This document shows, piece by piece, positions 1 through 7,880 of a DNA stretch of 64,000 bases. The position numbers were made by a program, and so were the translations under genes. Below the pieces are notes generated by a model. The model was not told where the DNA came from. It saw only the letters and a list, made by a program, of their open reading frames with translations, and did no database searches. The stretch comes from Amycolatopsis thermophila (lineage in GTDB: Bacteria; Actinomycetota; Actinomycetes; Mycobacteriales; Pseudonocardiaceae): the NCBI RefSeq assembly GCF_030814215.1, contig NZ_JAUSUT010000001.1:6696001-6760000 (forward strand). Direction: 5' to 3'. Position 1 is the stretch's first letter. Every line of letters begins with the position of its first letter.

Positions 1-439
1 CCACCACGCCGCCCTGGCCGCCGGTGCCGAACAACAGCACTCCGACGACCAGCGAGGTGAGCACCACGAACGCGATCGCGGCGGTCACGTACACCGCGAC
101 CGTGACCAGTTTCGCGACGAGCAGCCGGGTCCGCCCGACCGGGCGGACGAGGAGGTAACGCAGCGTGCCGCCGGCCGCCTCCCCCGCGATCGAGTCCCCG
201 GCGGCCACCGCGACCGCGATCGGCAGGAACAGCGGCAGCACCAGCGCGAGCGCGGCGGCGGGGTAGAGCGAGCCGTCGCTCACCACCGCGGACAGGAACG
301 CCCCGCCCTGCCCGGGCGGCGGCGGGAAGTCCGCCGTCGCCAGGAACACCGCGACGATCGCGGGCAGCAGGCACAGCAGGCCGACACTGACCCACATCCG
401 CGGCCGCAACACGAGCTTGCGCAGCTCCACCCCGATCAT
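1..439 (-). CDS. ABC-2 type transporter permease (partial, runs off the left edge)
   Basis: Membrane subunit of an ABC exporter; the substrate cannot be read. The reading frame is open from the ATG at 439 to the window edge (about 146 codons). It begins with a short amphipathic stretch (MIGVELRKLVLRPRMW), then a first membrane span, a loop rich in Pro and Gly, a hydrophobic span rich in Ala and Leu, an Arg-rich cytoplasmic turn (RYLLVRPVGRTRLL) and another span, which is the usual start of ABC-2 permeases. Its ATG overlaps the stop of the ATPase gene (436-439), so the pair is translationally coupled. This gene was not listed as an independent open frame because it is cut by the edge. Confidence 0.8.
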   Translation of the reverse strand, partial: MIGVELRKLVLRPRMWVSVGLLCLLPAIVAVFLATADFPPPPGQGGAFLSAVVSDGSLYPAAALALVLPLFLPIAVAVAAGDSIAGEAAGGTLRYLLVRPVGRTRLLVAKLVTVAVYVTAAIAFVVLTSLVVGVLLFGTGGQGGVV

Positions 440-1347
440 CCGGGCTCCCCGAAGCGGTCGGAGCCGGGCCCGGTGACGTCCAGGACGACCTGCTCCAGGG
501 TGCGCCGCTCGGCCCGGATCGACCGCACCCGCACCCCGGACCCGACCAGCCAGGCGTTGAGCGCGGCCGGGTCGTCGTGCCGGACGAGCAGGGCTTCGCC
601 GTCGCGGGACTCCACCCGCCCGTCGAGCACCGCCGCGGCCGCGGCCGCGTCCGGGGTGGCGACCAGCACCCGGCCGGTCGGCGTGTGGAGCGCGGAGAGG
701 GCGTCCTCGAGCACGAGGCGGCCGCGGTCGACGACGCCGACCCGCGTGCACAGCTGCTCGACCTCGGCGAGCAGGTGGCTGGACAGGAACACGGTCGTCC
801 CGTCGTGGTTCAGGTCGACGAGGAGTTCCCGGATCTCCCTGATCCCCTGCGGGTCCAGGCCGTTCGTCGGCTCGTCCAGGACGAGCAGCCGCGGCCGCCG
901 GATCAGGGCGGCGGCGAGCCCGAGGCGCTGTCGCATCCCCAGCGAGTACGCCTTGACCGGGCGCTGGTCGATCTTCGCCAGCCCGACCCGCTCGAGCGCC
1001 TCCTCGATCCGGCGCTGCCGGGTCCGCCGCCCCCCGCCCCGGCCCGCGGCGTCGAGCAGGGCCAGGTTGCGGCGCCCGGACAGGTGCGCGTAGGCGCCCG
1101 GCCCTTCGACGAGCGCACCGACCTGCGGCAACACCTCGGCGATCCGCCGCGGCACCGGCCGGCCCAGCACCTCGATCTCCCCGCTGGTCGCGTACACCAG
1201 GCCGAGCAGCATCCGCACCAGCGTCGTCTTGCCCGATCCGTTCGGGCCGAGCAGGCCGTACCGGTCACCCTCGCGCACCCGCAGATCCACCGCGTCGACG
1301 GCCACGGTGCGGCCGAACCGCTTGGTCAGCGCGCGGGTGGTGATCAC
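436..1347 (-). CDS. ABC transporter ATP-binding protein
   Basis: Cytoplasmic ATPase of a multidrug/antibiotic-type exporter, 303 residues. Visible motifs: Walker A GPNGSGKTTL at about residues 34-43, signature YSLGMRQR near 133, Walker B LLVLDEPTNGLDP near 155, and the H-loop SSHLL. The last ~90 residues form the extra C-terminal domain typical of DrrA/CcmA-like ATPases. The GTG start at 1347 overlaps the stop of the upstream gene (GTGA), and its own stop overlaps the permease start. The three genes therefore form one operon: LolA-like protein, ATPase, permease. Export substrate unknown. Confidence 0.92.
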   Translation of the reverse strand: MITTRALTKRFGRTVAVDAVDLRVREGDRYGLLGPNGSGKTTLVRMLLGLVYATSGEIEVLGRPVPRRIAEVLPQVGALVEGPGAYAHLSGRRNLALLDAAGRGGGRRTRQRRIEEALERVGLAKIDQRPVKAYSLGMRQRLGLAAALIRRPRLLVLDEPTNGLDPQGIREIRELLVDLNHDGTTVFLSSHLLAEVEQLCTRVGVVDRGRLVLEDALSALHTPTGRVLVATPDAAAAAAVLDGRVESRDGEALLVRHDDPAALNAWLVGSGVRVRSIRAERRTLEQVVLDVTGPGSDRFGEPG

Positions 1348-2462
1348 CGGATGCTCCGCTGGACGAGTTCACCGGCGACCTCGCCGAGCACCTCCGGGAC
1401 GACCAGGCCGGCCACCAGGTAGCCGCGACCGCCGTCGGGAGGCTGCACCACCGCCAGGGACAGCGGCGTGATCGACAGCACGACGGCCCGGCCCGCCGTC
1501 AGGACCAGCTTCGCCCCGCCGGCCCGTTCGGCGGCATCGGCCACCGACGAGGCCGCGTCCGGCGGCACCCGGACGACGGCGAACGTCGCCAGACCCCATC
1601 CGTAGAGGGCGACGCCGTCGACGCCCGAGACGCGCGCGGGGCGGCCGTGCAGAGCCGACGGCAACCGGGACCGGCCCAGTGCGCGCAACGCTTGTGCCAC
1701 GTCCGGGGCGCTCGTCACGGTCAGTCTCGTTCCCGCCGCCCGCTCCGGCGCGGTGACGACGGGGGCGGTCCGGTCGAGTTCGTCGAACGCGGTCACCAAG
1801 CCGGGCGCGCGTTGCCCGCGGGCGGTCACCTCGACGCGGACGGGCAGCCCGGAGGCGGGGTCCGCCCACACGTCGGCCTGCCCGATCGCGGTGTCCGGGT
1901 CGGCGGGGACGATCCGGAGACCGGACGCGGCCACGCCGGCGACGTTCCGCCCGGGCAGGGCGCTGACCGCGTCTCCCGCGGTGGATCGCAGGAGCCACCG
2001 CGCGAGATCGGGCGGCAGCAGGTCGCTCGCCCGCGGGAGCCGGAGCGAAGGGGTCCCGGTGAACGCCGTGAGCGTGTTCGTTCCGTAATCCCAGCTGTAC
2101 TCGCCGTCGGGCAGCCGGTAGACGTCGCGCTCGCTGGTCGCGGTCAGCACGGCGACGCGGTAGCGATCGGGCCCGGCGTACCAGGCGTGCATGGTGGTGG
2201 TACCGGCGAACAGGGCCGCGACATCGGAGAGGTCCGGCAGATCGGGCAGCGCGAGAGCACCGGCACTGCGCGCATATCCCTGGTACGGCACGGAGTCCGA
2301 GCGCAGCACCAGGTCGCGCAGACCGGCCGGGTCGAGCACCCGCCCGGCCGGCCGCAGCGCGGCGACGATCGCGGGCACCGACAGCAGCACCGCGGCCACC
2401 GCGGCCACCACCGTCCACCGGTGCCGTCTCTCACGCCGCACGACGGACAAGGGCACCACCAC
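1344..2462 (-). CDS. LolA-like (MucB/RseB-fold) secreted or membrane-anchored protein
   Basis: About 372 residues. The start is taken as the first GTG of a GTG-GTG-GTG run at 2462, because AAAGGAA lies about 7 bases upstream and only anomalous sequence precedes it. A basic N-terminus (VRRERRHR) is followed by one hydrophobic segment (about residues 15-33), giving a membrane-anchored protein with an extracytoplasmic domain. That domain has the beta-rich LolA/RseB-type pattern, with stretches such as MHAWYAGPDRYRVAVL, YSWDYGTNTLTAF and ADVWADPASGLPVRVEV. Actinobacterial homologues are often named sigma-E regulatory or outer-membrane-lipoprotein-carrier-like. It is first in an operon with an ABC exporter, so it may hand a lipid or surface molecule to it; that role is inference. 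Confidence 0.75.
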   Translation of the reverse strand: MVVPLSVVRRERRHRWTVVAAVAAVLLSVPAIVAALRPAGRVLDPAGLRDLVLRSDSVPYQGYARSAGALALPDLPDLSDVAALFAGTTTMHAWYAGPDRYRVAVLTATSERDVYRLPDGEYSWDYGTNTLTAFTGTPSLRLPRASDLLPPDLARWLLRSTAGDAVSALPGRNVAGVAASGLRIVPADPDTAIGQADVWADPASGLPVRVEVTARGQRAPGLVTAFDELDRTAPVVTAPERAAGTRLTVTSAPDVAQALRALGRSRLPSALHGRPARVSGVDGVALYGWGLATFAVVRVPPDAASSVADAAERAGGAKLVLTAGRAVVLSITPLSLAVVQPPDGGRGYLVAGLVVPEVLGEVAGELVQRSIR

Positions 2463-2577
2463 CTCTGGGTTCCTTTGTACGCCCCGGAAAGCCGCGCTTG
2501 GGAGTCCGTGCCCGAGCCGTGTCCCGGCACGGGCAGGACGAGCGCGGTTCAGGTGACGCACCCGGCCACCTCGACGC

Positions 2578-2606
2578 TTCAAGACCGAACGTTCTCCCTG
2601 TACACT
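2578..2606 (+). promoter_or_regulatory. Autoregulatory promoter/operator of the TetR gene at 2634 (GAACGTTC site A)
   Basis: A -10 like hexamer TACACT (2601-2606) lies 17 bp after TTCAAG (2578-2583). The perfect palindrome GAACGTTC (2587-2594), flanked by ACC and TCT, sits between them where a repressor would block RNA polymerase. The same core recurs at 5395, 5447, 20144 and 20196. Confidence 0.65.
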
Positions 2607-2633
2607 GGAACCGACCAGAAAGCGGGTGACCAG

Positions 2634-3230
2634 GTGTCCGAAGCACGATCCCGGCTGCTCGGCACAGCCAGCCGGCTCTTCTACGCGGAGGGACTGCACT
2701 CCGTCGGCATCGACCGGATCGTCGCCGAAGCGAGCGTGACACGGGCCACGCTGTACCGGCACTTCCCCAGCAAGGACGACCTGGTCGTCGCCTACCTGAC
2801 CGCGGCGGACGAACTGATCCGGACCCAGGTCGAATCCGTTCGCACGGCGGGGCATTCGCCGGCCGACACCGTCCGGGCCGTCGCCGGGACGATCGCCGAC
2901 GGCATCCGCTCCGACGGGTTTCGCGGGTGCGCGTTCCTCAACGCGGCCGCCGAGTACCCCGACCCCGATCACCCGGTTCACCAAGCCGTCCTCAACCACC
3001 GGACCTGGTTCCTCGACACGGTGACCGAGTTGATGGCCGACACCGGCGAGACGGAGCCCGAGCCCCACGCCAGGCATTTCGTCATGCTGCGGGACGGCGC
3101 GATGGCGGCGGGCTGCCTGTCCGACCCGGAACCGATCTGCGAAACCTTCCTGCTCGGCGTGGAAGGGATCCTGAAGTACCGCGACGCTTCCGTCGTGGAC
3201 AAGGCCGCGGTGAAGGCCCGCCGGCGCTGA
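2634..3230 (+). CDS. TetR family transcriptional regulator
   Basis: About 198 residues starting at GTG 2634. The N-terminal helix-turn-helix is clear (LLGTASRLFYAEGLHSVGID, then ATLYRHFPSKDDL, residues about 6-50). The C-terminal ligand domain contains the GCAFLNAAAEYPDPDHPVH stretch common to a subgroup of actinobacterial TetRs. A longer reading frame extends far upstream but crosses the promoter and is not coding. The gene carries a GAACGTTC palindrome inside its own promoter and is convergent with the DUF308/reductase operon, whose promoter has two copies of the same site. It is therefore the best candidate repressor of that operon and of ohr at 20101. The inducing ligand is unknown; the target genes suggest oxidants or electrophiles. 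Confidence 0.88.
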   Translation: MSEARSRLLGTASRLFYAEGLHSVGIDRIVAEASVTRATLYRHFPSKDDLVVAYLTAADELIRTQVESVRTAGHSPADTVRAVAGTIADGIRSDGFRGCAFLNAAAEYPDPDHPVHQAVLNHRTWFLDTVTELMADTGETEPEPHARHFVMLRDGAMAAGCLSDPEPICETFLLGVEGILKYRDASVVDKAAVKARRR

Positions 3231-3305
3231 CCGCGACCCGCACCCTGCGGCCGTCGACTCCACTCTTCCGATCCCGGCCGCGGCCCGGCCCGGATCCGCG
3301 ATGCG

Positions 3306-3348
3306 CCGGTGCCCCGCCCCGCCGGATCGCGGCGGGACGGGGCACCGG
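3306..3348. terminator. Bidirectional hairpin terminator between convergent genes
   Basis: A long GC-rich inverted repeat has arms that read CCGGTGCCCCG...CCCGCCG and its complement, with a 5-base GATCG loop. It lies between the stop of the TetR gene (3230) and the stop of the oppositely oriented reductase (3359). Confidence 0.8.
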
Positions 3349-3358
3349 CCGGGCGAGT

Positions 3359-4792
3359 TCAGCGGCCGTAGGCTTCCAGCAGCCGCAGCCACACCTCGCT
3401 GACAGTGGGGAAAGCCGGGACCGCGTGCCAGAGCCGGTCCAGCGGCACCTCGCCGGCCACGGCGATCGTCGCCGCGTGCAGCATCTCCGCGACGTCCGGG
3501 CCGGCGAGGGTGAAGCCGACGATCACCTCGCGGTCCTCGTCGACGACCATCCGGGCGTGCCCCCGGTAACCCTCGGCGTGCAGGGCGGACCCGGCGGTGG
3601 CGGCCAGGTCGTGGTCCACGACCCGGATCCGCAGCCCGGCCGCCTCGGCCTGGGCCGCGGTGAGCCCCACCGACGCGATTTCCGGGTCGGTGAAGACCAC
3701 CTGCGGCACCGCGCGTTCGTCGGCGGTCGCCGCGTGCCGGCCCCAGGGGGCGTCGTCGACGGGCTCTCCTTTGGCGCGGGCCACGATGATGTCCCCGACC
3801 GCACGGGCCTGGTACTTGCCCTGGTGGGTGAGCAGCACGCGCCGGTTCACGTCGCCGGCGGCGTAGAGCCACCCGTCGCCGACCGGGGCACCGCCCTCCC
3901 CGAGGACCCGCATGGTGTCGTCGACCGTGAGCCAGGCGCCCGGCTTCAGGCCGGCCGTCTCCAGGCCGATGTCCTGGGTGTTCGGCGTCCGCCCGATCGC
4001 GACGAGGAGCTCGTCGGCTTCGATCCGCTCGCCGTCGGTGAGCGTGATGACCACCGTGCCGTCGGCGTTGCGTTCGACGGACCCGGCCTCGGCACCGGCC
4101 CGCACCGAAACACCCTTGTCCCGCAACGACTCCGCGACCTGCTCGCCGACGAACGGCTCGTGGAGGTGCAGCACACCGTCACGGGCCAGCATGGTCACCG
4201 ACGACCCCAGTTCGCTGAACGCCGTCGCCATCTCCGAGGCCACCACCCCACCGCCGATGACCGCGAGCCGGGCCGGCACGGACTCGGCCGCCACCGTTTC
4301 CCGGCTGGTCCACGGCTTCGCCTCGCGGAGGCCTTCGATGTCCGGGACCAGCGCGCCACTGCCGGTGGCGACGACGACCGCGTGCCGCGCGGTCAACGTC
4401 GTGGTCGTGCCGTCGGCGCCGGTCACCGCGACGACCCGGTCGGAGGCGATCCGGCCGTGCCCGCGGTACAGCGGCACACCCACCGACTCCAGCCAGGACA
4501 CCTGCGCGTCGTCCTGCCAGTTCGACGCGAAGGAGTCACGACGGCGCAGCACCGCCGCCACGTCCAGCTCACCCGTCACCGCCTCCCGCGCTCCCGGAAC
4601 CTGCCGGGCCGCGCGGAGCGCCGCCCCGCTGCGCAGCAACGCCTTGGTCGGCATGCACGCCCAGTAGGAGCACTCACCGCCGACCAGTTCCCGCTCGACG
4701 ATGGCGGCGGTCAGCCCGCCCTGCACCACCCGGTCGGCCACGTTCTCCCCCACCGGGCCGGCACCGATGACGATGACGTCGTAGGCGCTCAT
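3359..4792 (-). CDS. FAD-dependent pyridine nucleotide-disulfide oxidoreductase
   Basis: Cytoplasmic flavoprotein of 477 residues in the dihydrolipoamide dehydrogenase/mycothione reductase/MerA family. FAD-binding VIGAGPVGENVA is at residues 7-18. The redox-active disulfide is GGECSYWACMPTK near residues 36-48 (CxxxxC). The NAD(P)-binding site is AVIGGGVVASEMA near 176, the second FAD motif is LYAAGDVN near 300, and the C-terminal HAVPAFPTVSE supplies the catalytic His of the dimer partner. The ATG at 4792 fits family length; longer starts only add a low-complexity Ser/Arg run. It follows the DUF308 gene by 1 bp. Its substrate is not determined, but control by the same operators as ohr points to thiol/oxidant stress. 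Confidence 0.88.
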   Translation of the reverse strand: MSAYDVIVIGAGPVGENVADRVVQGGLTAAIVERELVGGECSYWACMPTKALLRSGAALRAARQVPGAREAVTGELDVAAVLRRRDSFASNWQDDAQVSWLESVGVPLYRGHGRIASDRVVAVTGADGTTTTLTARHAVVVATGSGALVPDIEGLREAKPWTSRETVAAESVPARLAVIGGGVVASEMATAFSELGSSVTMLARDGVLHLHEPFVGEQVAESLRDKGVSVRAGAEAGSVERNADGTVVITLTDGERIEADELLVAIGRTPNTQDIGLETAGLKPGAWLTVDDTMRVLGEGGAPVGDGWLYAAGDVNRRVLLTHQGKYQARAVGDIIVARAKGEPVDDAPWGRHAATADERAVPQVVFTDPEIASVGLTAAQAEAAGLRIRVVDHDLAATAGSALHAEGYRGHARMVVDEDREVIVGFTLAGPDVAEMLHAATIAVAGEVPLDRLWHAVPAFPTVSEVWLRLLEAYGR

Positions 4793-4793
4793 G

Positions 4794-5354
4794 TCAGTTG
4801 CCCTTGGCGGCGCCGCCGAGGCGGATCGCCGAGACGAGGAAGAAGATGCCACCGAGAACGGCGTAACCGGCCACAGTGGACAACGACGGGTTCGCCGCGG
4901 AGGCGCCGATGACGAAGTTGGCGCCGGCCAGCACCGAGATCCCGCCGCTGAGGATCATCGGCCACTGACCACCCATCTTGCGACGGACGATGGCCACGAT
5001 CAGCTGGACCAGCCCGGCGACGATCGCCCAGGCACCCCACACCCTCAGCACCGCCGGCACGCCGGACGAGGCGGCCACGCCCACACCGACGGCCGCGGCC
5101 AGGCTGATCACGATGTTGACGTACAGACCGCGAGCCGACCCGGTGGCGCGGGACGACCGGGCGTCCACGATCGCGGCGGCGACGTCGAACAGCGGGTACA
5201 GGACGACCAGGACGACGCCGACCGCCCCGATCTCCGACTTGGTGGTGACGAACAGCAGAACCGCCCACACGATGGCGAAGGCGAACCGCACGAAGTACAG
5301 CCGGCGCAGCGCATGTGCGATTCCGCCGGCGGCGGGTGAGTCAACGGTGGTCAC
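4794..5354 (-). CDS. DUF308 (HdeD-like) multi-span membrane protein
   Basis: About 186 residues with five to six hydrophobic spans. The start is the GTG at 5354, preceded by AAGGGA six bases upstream; an upstream TTG or ATG frame would overlap the operator. Features include an Arg-rich N-terminal edge (HALRRLYFVRF), repeated Gly/Ala-rich spans and a short Lys-Gly C-terminus. DUF308 proteins are stress-associated integral membrane proteins of unknown activity. First gene of a two-gene operon with the disulfide reductase, under two GAACGTTC operators. Confidence 0.8.
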   Translation of the reverse strand: MTTVDSPAAGGIAHALRRLYFVRFAFAIVWAVLLFVTTKSEIGAVGVVLVVLYPLFDVAAAIVDARSSRATGSARGLYVNIVISLAAAVGVGVAASSGVPAVLRVWGAWAIVAGLVQLIVAIVRRKMGGQWPMILSGGISVLAGANFVIGASAANPSLSTVAGYAVLGGIFFLVSAIRLGGAAKGN

Positions 5355-5394
5355 GATGATCCCTTCGAGACTGCGGAGAACTTCCAACAAGACC

Positions 5395-5454
5395 GAACGT
5401 TCTATCTCGATCCAGCATGGACGGGTGACCGGCCGTTGTCAATACCGAACGTTC
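5395..5454 (-). promoter_or_regulatory. Promoter flanked by two GAACGTTC operators (sites B and C) for the DUF308/reductase operon
   Basis: On the minus strand, a -35 TTGACA (5442-5437), a 17-bp spacer and a -10 like CATGCT (5419-5414) can be read. The palindrome GAACGTTC occurs at 5447-5454, just upstream of the -35, and at 5395-5402, about +6 to +13 relative to the predicted start point. Spacing between the two sites is 52 bp, about five helical turns. The same arrangement and spacing occur at 20144-20203 in front of ohr, with partial identity in the spacer (CCAnCATG, GGCCG, TGTCAA). Confidence 0.75.
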
Positions 5455-5555
5455 TACTTCATCGGATGGGTCTCCCGAGAACTTCCTCGGTCGCGGATCG
5501 GATCACCGTGAGCCTCACCCCCTCTCCTCCGGTGAACAGCGAAGCGTGCGCGAAC

Positions 5556-7880
5556 TCATGCCCAGCCCCGGTATTCGTCGGCCGGCAGCGGGTGGTCGGC
5601 CGGGACGACGCGGGAGTGGACCGCGGTCAGGCAGCCGGGGCAGAGCAGCTGCCGGAAGACGATCTCCGCGTCGACGTACTCCTCCGGGTCGGGCCAGATG
5701 TGGGGGCCCGCTTCGGTGGGCGCCGCGTCCCGGCGAGCCAGCGCCGTGACGAACTCGCCCCCGGCCAGAGGCCCGATCTCGGTGCCACAGTGGACGCACA
5801 TCACCGTCCCGCCATCCGGCGATTCCCGGACGGCGAGGTTGTCGTCGAGCCGGCGCACCTGGCTCAGGTCCGGTGTGCCCGTCGGCAGGAAGCGGGGGCC
5901 GGGAACTTCGGCGTCGGATGCTCGCCGCTGCCGCAACGTCTGGCGGGCTCGGCCGGTCGCGGTCACGTCCACTTCGCCGTCGTCGCGGAGCACGACGCCG
6001 TAGACGTCCCGCGCCGCCTCTGCCGACACCCGAACCTGCAACACGTCCTCGCGCACACTGTCCGGCGAGCGGAGCAACGGGTCGCCGTACCCGCCACCGG
6101 CCTGCCAGTGCAGGTAGAGCGCGTCGCCGGGGCCCAGGTCCGACTCCCCTTCACACGGCAGCACCTCGATCTCCCCGCCCAGCTCGCCCAGGTCGGCGGG
6201 GATGGTGACCGCCTGGGCCAACTGGGGTTCGTGCACCCCCCGCACGACCAGGTCGAGCTGGGAGTTGCCGGGATACCCGCCCGCCAGGCCGACGTTCTGG
6301 TTCGCGACCTTGCCGGTTCCGGAGACGACCAGCGACATCGTCCCGTTCTGGTCGGGGTGCTGCACGTAGCAGACCGAGCCGCTCATCCCGCCCCGCTGCC
6401 GGCCCGGCCCGCCGGAGTCGGTCTGCTCACGGCGCCACAGCGCCACGAGCGGGTAGAGGTACTCGGTCATTTCGACGTCCGGTGCCCGCGCCGAGGGGAT
6501 GATCAACCGGCCGCCGGTGTCGACGCCGTCGTGGTACACCTGTGCTCCGTAGCCACCGGCCATGACGTCGAAGACCGGTGAGACGAAGCCCTTGCTGCCC
6601 CCGCCGCGGGTGTCCACACCGGACACCACGCAGAGGTCGGTGGTGCCGTTGCAGATGGATTGCACGTCGGTGCGGTGGGCGGGTTCGGCGTCCAGCATCT
6701 TGGCGAGCACCTCGGCGACCAGGTTGCCCGATCCCCAGGCCGGGCCGAACGGGCCCTTGCCCACCGCGGCCGGGAAGGACGCGTTGGTGATGGTGTCCTC
6801 GTCGGTGACGATCTCGAAGCAGCGCATCAGCCCGCCCGCGGCCCACGGGATGTCCCCGGCCAGCAGCGGCAGCATCGTGAAGACGATGCCCGCGCGCAGC
6901 CCCGGGTAGGGGCAGTTGATGATGCCGGTCTGCCCGGCGGTGCCGCGGAAGTCGAAGACGAGCCGGTCGGCTTCCTTGGTCATCGCGACCTTGATGGCGT
7001 GCAGGCCGCGGTCGCCGGTCTGCGACTGCTCCTGGTAGCCGACCGCCGACCACGTCCCGTCCGGCAGGGTCTCGAGCTTGGCCCGCAGCCGGCGTTCGGC
7101 GTCGTCCATCATCCGGTGCATCACCGCCTTGACGGTGTCGGCGCCGTACTTGGTGATGAGCCGGAGGATCTGCTCGGCCGCGTTCTTGTTGGCCGCGATC
7201 TTGGCCCGGAGGTCGAGCCCCACCAGGTGCGGCAGCCGCGACCGGCGGACCCAGGCGTCGGCGACATCGCGCTGCAGCACCCCGCCGCGCACGACCTTCA
7301 TCGGGGGCGTCGGCACGGCCTCGCCGAACACGTCCTGGGCCGACGGGCTGAAGGAGCCGGGCCGCGGCCCGCCCAGGTCGACCTGGTGGGCGATGGCCGT
7401 CGTCCAGCCGAACAGCTTGCCGTCGTGGAAGACCGGCGCCAGGATCGCGGCGTCGTTCTGGTGCAGCCCGCCACCGATCCACGGGTCGTTGCACAGGAAC
7501 ATGTCGCCTTCGGCGATGCCGGGGTTGTCGCTGCGGTTGCGCAGGGTCCAGGTGATGGCCAGGTCCATCGAGCCGATGAGGCCGATGTTGTAGGTGCCGA
7601 CCTGGACCTGCTCGCCGAGCTCGTCGCAGATGGAGAAGTTGAAGTCGTTGGACTCGGTGACCACGTGCGAGCCCGACATCCGCCGCAGCGTCTCCCCCAT
7701 TTCCTGGGTGATCGCCCACAGCCGGTGCCGGACGACCTCGTAGGTCAGGGCGTCGACCTGGTCGGCCTGCCCGGCGTCGACCTGGTGCAGGGGCAGGGTG
7801 GGCGAGATCTGCCGCAGCAGCTCCTCGCGCGGCATGGGCCGGCTGGTGAACTCGTCGGCCCCGGGGATCTTGGATGTCAT
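5556..7880 (-). CDS. hyuB: Hydantoinase B/oxoprolinase-type subunit fused to a zinc-ribbon-like C-terminal domain
   Basis: About 774 residues from the ATG at 7880, which overlaps the hyuA stop (ATGA). The HyuB core includes SHVVTESNDFNFSICDE, DMFLCNDPWIGGGLHQND and GGGYGDPLLR. Subunits of this family act with HyuA in ATP-dependent hydrolysis or carboxylation (N-methylhydantoinase, oxoprolinase, acetone and acetophenone carboxylases). After residue ~640 comes an extra segment with two CxxC pairs (MCVHCGTEIG and LLCPGCLTAV), reminiscent of the small gamma subunit of acetone carboxylase. The actual substrate cannot be read. The surrounding aromatic-catabolic genes suggest an amide, lactam or ketone intermediate. 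Confidence 0.87.
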   Translation of the reverse strand: MTSKIPGADEFTSRPMPREELLRQISPTLPLHQVDAGQADQVDALTYEVVRHRLWAITQEMGETLRRMSGSHVVTESNDFNFSICDELGEQVQVGTYNIGLIGSMDLAITWTLRNRSDNPGIAEGDMFLCNDPWIGGGLHQNDAAILAPVFHDGKLFGWTTAIAHQVDLGGPRPGSFSPSAQDVFGEAVPTPPMKVVRGGVLQRDVADAWVRRSRLPHLVGLDLRAKIAANKNAAEQILRLITKYGADTVKAVMHRMMDDAERRLRAKLETLPDGTWSAVGYQEQSQTGDRGLHAIKVAMTKEADRLVFDFRGTAGQTGIINCPYPGLRAGIVFTMLPLLAGDIPWAAGGLMRCFEIVTDEDTITNASFPAAVGKGPFGPAWGSGNLVAEVLAKMLDAEPAHRTDVQSICNGTTDLCVVSGVDTRGGGSKGFVSPVFDVMAGGYGAQVYHDGVDTGGRLIIPSARAPDVEMTEYLYPLVALWRREQTDSGGPGRQRGGMSGSVCYVQHPDQNGTMSLVVSGTGKVANQNVGLAGGYPGNSQLDLVVRGVHEPQLAQAVTIPADLGELGGEIEVLPCEGESDLGPGDALYLHWQAGGGYGDPLLRSPDSVREDVLQVRVSAEAARDVYGVVLRDDGEVDVTATGRARQTLRQRRASDAEVPGPRFLPTGTPDLSQVRRLDDNLAVRESPDGGTVMCVHCGTEIGPLAGGEFVTALARRDAAPTEAGPHIWPDPEEYVDAEIVFRQLLCPGCLTAVHSRVVPADHPLPADEYRGWA

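Noticed and set aside
1369-3872. Very long open frames on the minus strand covering 1344-3872 and similar ones on the plus strand
   Set aside because: They are shadow frames of GC-rich coding DNA; only the LolA-like part up to 2462 has family-like sequence and a ribosome site.
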